Origin: an uncultured bacterium
GTDB taxonomy: Bacteria > Bacillota > Clostridia > Lachnospirales > Lachnospiraceae
Direction of reading: 5' to 3'
Length of the DNA: 7,035 bases
Assembly: GCA_905214875.1 (NCBI GenBank)
Contig: CAJMNR010000078.1
Location: 1-7,035, forward strand
Position 1 is the first letter of the stretch; the number at the start of each line of letters is the position of its first letter. Both the position numbers and the translations under genes were made by a program. Shown here one piece after another: positions 1 through 5,042 of this stretch. Below the pieces are notes generated by a model that made no database searches, was not told the origin of the DNA, and worked only from the letters and a program-made list of their open reading frames with translations.

Positions 1-183
1 AAGGTATTGGGGGGGACGATGCGCTAAAAGCTGCTGCACAAAATCTCCAGCATTATGTCCCCCCATACCGTCTGCTACTATGAATAGATTAGGCAACTTG
101 CCAATTTCTTGCTCACAACTAAACACATAGTCTTGATTCACGGTTCTCTTTAATCCAATATCCGTGACAGAAAATGTTTTCAT
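1..183 (-). CDS. stp: PP2C-family Ser/Thr protein phosphatase (partial, N-terminal 61 codons)
   Basis: This is the start of a metal-dependent PP2C-type phosphatase (Stp/PrpC family), a cytosolic enzyme that removes phosphate from Ser/Thr and usually opposes a PASTA-domain kinase encoded next to it. The visible part opens with MKTFSVTDIG and carries two family metal-site motifs: N-Q-D at residues 16-18 (motif NxD) and the V-A-D-G-M-G-G-H block at residues 36-43, where Asp38 and Gly39 normally contact the metals. The rest, including the later Asp ligands, lies beyond the left edge. The ATG at 183 has a strong GGAG Shine-Dalgarno 6 nt upstream and starts 22 bp after the rlmN stop, so the two are almost certainly cotranscribed. 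The residues after H-N-A-G-D (F-V-Q-Q-L-L-A-H-R-P-P) do not resemble the usual small-residue A-S continuation, and the frame crosses a run of seven C close to the edge. The family call is firm; the exact name is by analogy. Confidence 0.9.
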   Translation of the reverse strand, partial: MKTFSVTDIGLKRTVNQDYVFSCEQEIGKLPNLFIVADGMGGHNAGDFVQQLLAHRPPQYL

Positions 184-205
184 AGCCCTCTCCTTTCTTT
201 AACAC

Positions 206-1243
206 CTACTTATTATCGATATAACTTTTTCTAAGTTGACCGCAAGCAGCGTCAATGTCCGAACCCATTTCTCTTCTAATAGTAACATTAATTCGTTTTT
301 TTTCAAGTATATTTTTGAAATTTTGAATAAAGGACATGTCGGATTGTGCGTAATCTCGTTCCTTTATAGGGTTTACTGGAATCAAGTTAATATGACAATT
401 TAGCCCCTTAACAAGTTGTACTAATTCCATCGCTTGTTCCTTACCATCGTTCACACCTTTTACAAGACTGTATTCAAATGTAATACGACGAGAAGTCTTA
501 CTATAATAATACCTACAAGCTTCCATAATCTCTGCAATAGAATATTTATTGGCCACAGGCATTAGTTCTCTTCGTTTCTCATCATTTGGCGCATGAAGTG
601 AAATTGCTAATGTAATCTGTAACTCTTCATCTGCAAGTTGTTTAATACGTTCACATAGTCCACATGTCGAAACAGTAATGTTTCTCTGACTAATGTTTAG
701 CCCGTGTTCATCCGTTAACATACGTACAAACTGAACCAAATTATCATAGTTATCTAAAGGTTCCCCCGTTCCCATTACTACTACGTTAGAAACCCGTTCT
801 CCTGATATCTTCTGTATCTGATAGATTTGATCAAGCATTTCCGAAGCCGTAAGACATCTTTCTAATCCGCCTAATGTGGATGCACAGAATCTACATCCCA
901 TCCTGCAGCCAACTTGAGAAGAAATACATACGCTGTTTCCGTGTTTATACTTCATCAGAACGCTCTCAATTACGCGATTATCGTACAATTCAAATAAAAA
1001 TTTGCTTGTATCTCCATCTTTTGATACTCTCTTATCTACAACATTCGCATGAATGATTGTATAGTTCTCTTCTAATTTTTCTCTTAGTGCCTTACTAAGA
1101 TTCGTCATCTCATCAAAACTATCTACAAGTTTTACATGTAGCCATTCATATACTTGTTTTGCACGAAATGGCTTTTCGTTAATCTTCGTCATTTCTTCTA
1201 TGAGTTGTTCATAATTCAATGACTTTATATCAATTTTTTCCAT
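206..1243 (-). CDS. rlmN: RlmN, dual-specificity 23S rRNA A2503 / tRNA A37 C2-methyltransferase
   Basis: Radical-SAM enzyme that methylates C2 of A2503 in 23S rRNA and, in studied homologues, A37 of some tRNAs. At 345 aa it is a full-length family member. An N-terminal helical accessory domain (about residues 1-90) precedes the radical-SAM barrel. The Fe-S cluster motif CxxxCxxC is C113, C117 and C120 (G-C-R-M-G-C-R-F-C-A-S). C106 lies seven residues before it, as Cys118 does in the E. coli enzyme, and C335 in G-S-D-I-D-A-A-C-G-Q-L-R matches the cysteine that carries the methyl group (E. coli Cys355). E93 matches E. coli Glu105, which separates it functionally from ordinary radical-SAM enzymes. 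The M-G-T-G-E-P-L motif at 157-163 fits SAM binding. All catalytic residues are present, so it should be active. Cfr is an alternative paralogue, but gene context and overall sequence favour RlmN. It starts at ATG 1243 with an AAAGG-type Shine-Dalgarno, 36 bp after rsmB. Confidence 0.98.
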   Translation of the reverse strand: MEKIDIKSLNYEQLIEEMTKINEKPFRAKQVYEWLHVKLVDSFDEMTNLSKALREKLEENYTIIHANVVDKRVSKDGDTSKFLFELYDNRVIESVLMKYKHGNSVCISSQVGCRMGCRFCASTLGGLERCLTASEMLDQIYQIQKISGERVSNVVVMGTGEPLDNYDNLVQFVRMLTDEHGLNISQRNITVSTCGLCERIKQLADEELQITLAISLHAPNDEKRRELMPVANKYSIAEIMEACRYYYSKTSRRITFEYSLVKGVNDGKEQAMELVQLVKGLNCHINLIPVNPIKERDYAQSDMSFIQNFKNILEKKRINVTIRREMGSDIDAACGQLRKSYIDNK

Positions 1244-1279
1244 TTTATTATACCTTTACTTTACATTAAATAAAATACT

Positions 1280-2647
1280 TTACTTAACTTTTTTTAGTCT
1301 CGAGATAAAAAATCCGTCCGTGTTATGAATTCCAGGAAGCAATTGAAGGTAACCTTTCTTTGTCGTCTCATTTCTTAACGTTTCAGGAAGATATGCATCA
1401 ATGCTCTCAAGCTCAAATCCTAATTCATTGACGATAAAGTTCATGTTTTCTTCATTTTCTTCTTTATTAATTGTACAAGTACTATAAATCATTGTACCGC
1501 CTTGCTTCACATAAGAGGTAACGACTTTTAGAATCTCTCTTTGCAGCTTGCTAAGATCTCCAAGCTGCTCTTTTGTCATTTTATATTTGATATCCGGCTT
1601 CTTACCAATAACACCAAGACCGGAACATGGTAAATCGCAAATAAGCACATCCGCTTTATTTACGCTGTCTTTATCAAGCACTAATGCATCCTGTGCAGAA
1701 ACCGTAACATTCGTAAGGCCAAGTCGTTCTACATTTTCTTCAATGTATGCTGTCTTTTCGTATGTCAGGTCTCTTGAATACACCATTCCTGTACCATTTA
1801 ATTTTTCCGCCATGTGAAGTGTCTTTCCCCCAGGTGCGGCACAGACATCGATTACGATATCATTTTCTTTCACACCGGCGATTTCTCCAACAAGCATAGA
1901 ACTCTCATCCTGCACTTGGAACATTCCCTCACGGAATTCTGGTAAATGATTTAAGAAGTTGTAGTTTGAAATATAGAAGGAATAAGGAAGATATGTTGTA
2001 TCTTTTACCGTAACCCCTTCTTTTTCAAGAGCTTCTTTTAACTGTTCTGGTGTTGTCTTGCTTAGGTTTGTACGAATCGTTGTCTCTTTTGTCTGATTGA
2101 AACGTTCTAACATCCCTTTTACAGTTGCATAATCATATTCCTGCATCCATTTCATAACAATCCATTCAGGCATAGAGTAATGAATGCTTAAATACTTAAT
2201 TGGTTCTTTCAATTCATCTGGATAAGTGATCTGGTCAAGATTTCTTGTAATGTTACGAAGTACGCCATTAAGGAATCCACGTAAAGTTCCAAATCCTTTT
2301 TTTACTCCTAATTTTACAGCTTCGTTACATGCTGCACTGTCAGGAACCGCATCCATATATTTAATTTGGTATACAGCCATTCTTAAGATATTGCGGATTA
2401 CTGGCTTTTGTTTCTTAACCTTAACTTTTGAAAATTGATTAATGATATAATCAAGCTCGATTGCACGTTCAATCGTTCCTTCACATAATCTTGATAAGAA
2501 AGCTCTTTCCTGCTTATCTAAATACTGATACTTTGTAAGTGCCTGCCCAAGCACTTTATGGCTGTATCCGCCTTTTTCTAATACTTCTATAATAATCTCA
2601 AGTGCCAGCTCACGAACTTGACTCGTGTTCTTTTTGCTAGTCGTCAC
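1280..2647 (-). CDS. rsmB: RsmB, 16S rRNA m5C967 methyltransferase
   Basis: SAM-dependent RNA m5C methyltransferase of the Sun/RsmB family, which modifies C967 (E. coli numbering) of 16S rRNA near the P site. With the GTG start at 2647 it is 455 aa. The first 140 residues or so form a NusB-like RNA-binding domain (for example Y-L-D-K-Q-E-R-A-F-L and the A-V-K-L-G-V-K-K-G-F segment). A linker follows, then the Rossmann methyltransferase domain. The SAM-binding motif V-C-A-A-P-G-G-K-T is at about residues 268-276. The two cysteines of m5C enzymes are visible: C341 in D-L-P-C-S-G-L-G (motif IV) and C391 in Y-S-T-C-T (motif VI, the nucleophile). An upstream TTG at 2662 is also open in frame, but the GTG at 2647 sits 8 nt after a perfect GGAGG, so I start there. 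This makes the gene overlap the end of yugP by 11 bp, a typical translational-coupling arrangement. Confidence 0.97.
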   Translation of the reverse strand: MTTSKKNTSQVRELALEIIIEVLEKGGYSHKVLGQALTKYQYLDKQERAFLSRLCEGTIERAIELDYIINQFSKVKVKKQKPVIRNILRMAVYQIKYMDAVPDSAACNEAVKLGVKKGFGTLRGFLNGVLRNITRNLDQITYPDELKEPIKYLSIHYSMPEWIVMKWMQEYDYATVKGMLERFNQTKETTIRTNLSKTTPEQLKEALEKEGVTVKDTTYLPYSFYISNYNFLNHLPEFREGMFQVQDESSMLVGEIAGVKENDIVIDVCAAPGGKTLHMAEKLNGTGMVYSRDLTYEKTAYIEENVERLGLTNVTVSAQDALVLDKDSVNKADVLICDLPCSGLGVIGKKPDIKYKMTKEQLGDLSKLQREILKVVTSYVKQGGTMIYSTCTINKEENEENMNFIVNELGFELESIDAYLPETLRNETTKKGYLQLLPGIHNTDGFFISRLKKVK

Positions 2648-3353
2648 GTCGGTTTCCTCCAATGATTAATAATATACGTAATAACTGAAGAATACTGGAT
2701 ACTGCACCTGCAACATAAGTTAATGCTGCTGCAGATAATACCTTTCTGGCACCATAATTTTCATCGTTACGTAAGATTCCTGATTCTTCTAATATTCTAA
2801 GTGCTCTGTTTGATGCATTGAACTCTACTGGTAATGTAACAAGTTGAAATAATACGCCAAGAGAAAATGCAAGAACACCAATCATAAGAAGAATGTTTCC
2901 AGTAGAGCTTGTTATAAATAAACCAGCGATAATAAATAACCACGCTACATTAGTTCCTAAATTAACTACTGGAACGATTGCACTTCGAATGGAAAGCGGC
3001 GCATAATGAGTCGCATGCTGAATTGCATGGCCACATTCATGGGCTGCAACACCGATGGCTGCAACTGAACTACTACCATATACGCTGTCACTTAAGTTGA
3101 GTGTCTTATTCCTTGGGTCATAATGATCCGTCAAATTACCACTTACACGCTGAATGCGCACATCATAAATTCCTGCTCTTCTCAAAATTGCTTCTGCTGC
3201 CGATGCTCCTGTATAGCCTGACATACTCTGTACCTTGCTAAATTTAGCATACGTACTTTTTACCTTTGCTGAAGCAAGTAAGCAAATGATCGCACCTGCG
3301 ATTACTAATATATAAGTTGGATCAAAATACATTCGATATGGTGAAAAATACAT
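2637..3353 (-). CDS. yugP: YugP-family membrane zinc metallopeptidase
   Basis: Integral-membrane zinc peptidase of the YugP type (Pfam Zn_peptidase_2), 238 aa, full length. A hydrophobic segment at residues 14-28 anchors the N-terminus. A soluble part follows with the zinc motif A-H-E-C-G-H-A at 104-110 (HExxH: H105, E106, H109), followed by H113 and H116. Three further hydrophobic stretches lie at about 126-147, 153-174 and 210-233. P-V-E-F-N-A-S near residue 177 supplies a conserved Glu that could be the third zinc ligand; that assignment is inference. The substrate of this family is not established. ATG 3353 is preceded by AAAGGAG with a 7-nt gap; an internal Met at residue 8 gives the more usual M-Y-F-D-P-T-Y opening but has no better ribosome site. 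It lies 32 bp after fmt and overlaps rsmB, so it is part of the same transcript although its link to translation is unexplained. Confidence 0.93.
   Translation of the reverse strand: MYFSPYRMYFDPTYILVIAGAIICLLASAKVKSTYAKFSKVQSMSGYTGASAAEAILRRAGIYDVRIQRVSGNLTDHYDPRNKTLNLSDSVYGSSSVAAIGVAAHECGHAIQHATHYAPLSIRSAIVPVVNLGTNVAWLFIIAGLFITSSTGNILLMIGVLAFSLGVLFQLVTLPVEFNASNRALRILEESGILRNDENYGARKVLSAAALTYVAGAVSSILQLLRILLIIGGNRRDD
2656..2660 (-). promoter_or_regulatory. Shine-Dalgarno that decides the rsmB start
   Basis: GGAGG on the minus strand, inside the last codons of yugP, 8 nt before GTG 2647. The alternative TTG at 2662 would lie upstream of this site and has no comparable ribosome binding site, so GTG 2647 is the better start. 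Confidence 0.85.
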
Positions 3354-3385
3354 CTAGTTGCTCCTTTCTAACTCACGGACAACCA

Positions 3386-4318
3386 CTATCCAAGAATGGT
3401 TCCTTTTTCTACAGTATAGCCACGTAAGAACGCATCTACCATCATACGTTTCTTTCCTTCAAGTTGAAGTTCTTGAATTGACAGAAGTCCATTTCCTGTC
3501 TTAACAATTAATTCATCCTTACCAACTTCAACGATTTCACCGATTTTACCTTCCGCTTCACCTTCTGCAACATCAGCTTTCCAAATTTTTAGAGTCTTTC
3601 CAGCTAAATGTGTATATGCGCTTGGCCATGGATTTAATCCACGAATTAAGCGTTCGATATGGGCTGCATCCTTTTCAAAATCAATAAGACCAAAGGACTT
3701 CGTTAGCATCTTAGCGTAATCAGTTGGGGAGTCACCTTGTTTTTCTCTCGTTAATGTTCCTTTTTCACAAGCATCAAGTGTTTCAATCAAAAGATCTGCT
3801 CCCATTGTAGCAAGACGGTCAAATAAACTTCCGCCTGTATCTTCTTTGGTGATCTTTGTTGTTGCTTTTAGTAACATATCTCCTGTGTCGCATCCTGCAT
3901 CCATCATCATTGTTGTTACACCAGTTTCTTCTTCCCCATCAATTAAGGACCATTGGATTGGTGCAGCACCACGATATTTTGGTAAAAGTGAACCATGAAC
4001 ATTGATACATCCGTATTTCGGAATATCTAACACGGATTGAGGTAACATCTGACCAAACGCAATTACTACAATAGCATCTGGTTTCATTTCTCTTAAACGT
4101 TCAATAAATTCTTCATCCTTTTTAATACGAACTGGTTGATATACCGGAATATTGTGAGCAAGTGCTACTTCTTTTACAGGAGAACACTGCATTGAATTTC
4201 CGCGACCCTTTGGTTTATCAGGCTGTGTAACAACTGCCAATACCTCATGGCCATGCTTTACGATATTTTCTAATGTTGGCACCGCAAAGTCCGGCGTTCC
4301 CATGAATACTATTTTCAT
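3386..4318 (-). CDS. fmt: Methionyl-tRNA formyltransferase
   Basis: Transfers a formyl group from 10-formyl-tetrahydrofolate to Met-tRNA(fMet), making the bacterial initiator tRNA. The protein is 310 aa, typical for the family. The N-terminal catalytic Rossmann domain opens with M-K-I-V-F-M-G-T-P-D-F. The catalytic triad is visible as N106 and H108 in I-N-V-H-G-S-L-L-P and D144 in G-C-D-T-G-D-M, with the spacing of E. coli Asn108/His110/Asp146. The S-L-L-P-K-Y-R-G-A-A-P-I segment at 110-121 is the signature region. The C-terminal OB-like tRNA-binding domain begins after the G-L-N-P-W-P-S-A segment (about residue 210). I chose ATG 4318 over the in-frame ATG 4330, which would add M-R-N-L, because GAGGAA lies just ahead of 4318 and the family begins at M-K-I-V-F. 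It sits downstream of def, with an unusually long spacer for this operon. Confidence 0.97.
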   Translation of the reverse strand: MKIVFMGTPDFAVPTLENIVKHGHEVLAVVTQPDKPKGRGNSMQCSPVKEVALAHNIPVYQPVRIKKDEEFIERLREMKPDAIVVIAFGQMLPQSVLDIPKYGCINVHGSLLPKYRGAAPIQWSLIDGEEETGVTTMMMDAGCDTGDMLLKATTKITKEDTGGSLFDRLATMGADLLIETLDACEKGTLTREKQGDSPTDYAKMLTKSFGLIDFEKDAAHIERLIRGLNPWPSAYTHLAGKTLKIWKADVAEGEAEGKIGEIVEVGKDELIVKTGNGLLSIQELQLEGKKRMMVDAFLRGYTVEKGTILG

Positions 4319-4322
4319 CAAA

Positions 4323-4328
4323 TTCCTC
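4323..4328 (-). promoter_or_regulatory. Shine-Dalgarno that decides the fmt start
   Basis: GAGGAA on the minus strand, 4 nt before ATG 4318. The alternative upstream ATG at 4330 overlaps this site and has only a weak purine stretch before it. Confidence 0.75.
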
Positions 4329-4382
4329 ATTTCTCATTAATCTATAATTTTCCCCACGCTTGTTCTTCGCGTAAATGTAAAT

Positions 4383-4404
4383 GGGAGTGCCCACCAGACA
4401 CCCC
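4383..4404 (-). repeat. GC-rich hairpin in def-fmt spacer
   Basis: On the minus strand GGGGTG can pair with CAC-T-CCC: six base pairs with a one-base bulge, closing a 9-nt loop. No T-run follows directly, so it is not a standard terminator. It may be part of the fmt leader. Folding is by eye only. Confidence 0.35.
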
Positions 4405-4417
4405 TATTTTATCGTAC

Positions 4418-4446
4418 GGAAAAAGTGTGGATAACACTTGTTTTCC
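4418..4446 (-). terminator. Imperfect hairpin after def, terminator-like, enclosing a DnaA box
   Basis: The arms are GGAAAA plus AGTGT (4418-4428, plus strand) and ACACT plus TTTTCC (4434-4446), with a 5-nt loop and a two-base bulge, giving 11 base pairs. Read on the minus strand, the stem falls 22 nt after the def stop and its 3' arm runs into TTTTTCC. That resembles a weak intrinsic terminator or attenuator between def and fmt. The stem is AT-rich, so termination would be partial at best. Confidence 0.4.
4426..4434 (-). promoter_or_regulatory. Perfect DnaA-box 9-mer
   Basis: The minus strand reads TTATCCACA, the consensus DnaA box. It is in the non-coding def-fmt spacer and spans the loop and part of both arms of the hairpin at 4418-4446. 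It is a single box with no cluster, no dnaA/dnaN neighbour and no AT-rich unwinding element, so it is not an origin. One perfect match in 7 kb could be chance. Confidence 0.4.
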
Positions 4447-4462
4447 AAACACATGCTGTTTG
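4446..4462. repeat. Short inverted repeat just after def
   Basis: CAAACA and TGTTTG form a perfect 6-bp stem around a 5-nt loop (CATGC), 5 nt after the def stop codon. It abuts the hairpin at 4418-4446 with one shared base. Read on the plus strand it is followed by ATTTTTT, but no plus-strand gene ends here, so a terminator role in that direction is unlikely. Confidence 0.35.
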
Positions 4463-4467
4463 ATTTT

Positions 4468-4947
4468 TTAATCTTCTAATTGGTCGTTATCTAATAACTG
4501 TCCTTCTACAAGTTCAACATAAAGATGTCCATCTAAATGGTCGATTTCATGACAGAATGCTCTTGCTAATAATTCTGTACCTTCAATTTCAAATTCATTC
4601 ATATCTAAATCATATGCTTTTACTTTTGCATAATTTGGACGAGTAACAACTCCTGATTTACCAGGTACGCTTAAGCATCCCTCATAACCAACCTGTTCTC
4701 CTGATGTTTCGATAATCTCTGGGTTAATTAAGACAATTGGATCATCTCCTTCTGGAGAAACGTCGATTACAACGATTCTTTTTAAGATACCAATCTGTGG
4801 TGCTGCAAGACCAACCCCATTTGCTTCATACATTGTATCAAGCATGTCTTCTACTAAAGTTTCAATTTTATCATTAACTTCGGTAACTTCTCTTGCTTTT
4901 TTATTCAAGACGCTGTCACCGATCGTTCTTATATTACGTAATGCCAT
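4468..4947 (-). CDS. def: Peptide deformylase
   Basis: Metalloenzyme (Fe2+ or Zn2+) that removes the N-formyl group from nascent proteins at the ribosome exit. At 159 aa it is a compact, complete member of the family. All three signature motifs are visible: G-V-G-L-A-A-P-Q at residues 44-51, E-G-C-L-S at 89-93 with metal ligand C91, and H-E-I-D-H at 133-137 with ligands H133 and H137 and catalytic E134. The residue just before the third motif is Cys where Gln is common, which should not affect the metal site. The acidic C-terminal tail (D-N-D-Q-L-E-D) is short. ATG 4947 has GAGAGG 7 nt upstream. A candidate promoter lies about 55 bp before the gene, and fmt follows, matching the usual def-fmt pairing of these substrate-linked steps. 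Confidence 0.98.
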   Translation of the reverse strand: MALRNIRTIGDSVLNKKAREVTEVNDKIETLVEDMLDTMYEANGVGLAAPQIGILKRIVVIDVSPEGDDPIVLINPEIIETSGEQVGYEGCLSVPGKSGVVTRPNYAKVKAYDLDMNEFEIEGTELLARAFCHEIDHLDGHLYVELVEGQLLDNDQLED

Positions 4948-5002
4948 AATTTATCCTCTCTTTCACTACTATGTTGTCAAATGGAAAAATCCATACATAT
5001 TT

Positions 5003-5031
5003 ATTATAACCCAACCATGATTATTATACAA
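5003..5031 (-). promoter_or_regulatory. Candidate sigma-A promoter of the def-fmt operon
   Basis: On the minus strand a perfect TATAAT (-10, 5003-5008) lies 17 bp downstream of TTGTAT (-35, 5026-5031, three of six consensus bases). Transcription would begin near 4996, about 50 nt before def. A second TATAAT at 5023-5028 lacks a recognisable -35. Two small inverted repeats overlap or follow the site: ATTATT/AATAAT at 5020-5035, and ATGGA/TCCAT at 4981-4994 just downstream of the expected start. Confidence 0.55.
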
Positions 5032-5042
5032 TAATACATTTT

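Noticed and set aside
874..1056. Plus-strand open frame of 60 codons inside rlmN
   Set aside because: It lies wholly antisense to rlmN, over its Fe-S motif region, and encodes no recognisable motif. It is a shadow frame.
1254..1285. Direct repeat CTTTACTT (1254-1261 and 1278-1285) between rsmB and rlmN
   Set aside because: It is only 8 bp and AT-rich, and one copy overlaps the rsmB stop and the other the rlmN ribosome site. Chance is sufficient.
1548..2438. Two plus-strand open frames (1548-1817 and 2226-2438) inside rsmB
   Set aside because: Both are antisense to a well-supported gene with full catalytic motifs, and their translations look like random low-complexity sequence.
4383..4467. 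Replication origin suggested by the DnaA box
   Set aside because: There is only one box, no DnaA-trio or AT-rich unwinding region, and the neighbours are operon genes rather than dnaA/dnaN.
4970..4980. TTGACA on the minus strand just upstream of def
   Set aside because: It is a perfect -35 hexamer, but the position 17 bp downstream holds AGGATA within the ribosome binding site, so it cannot form a sensible promoter.
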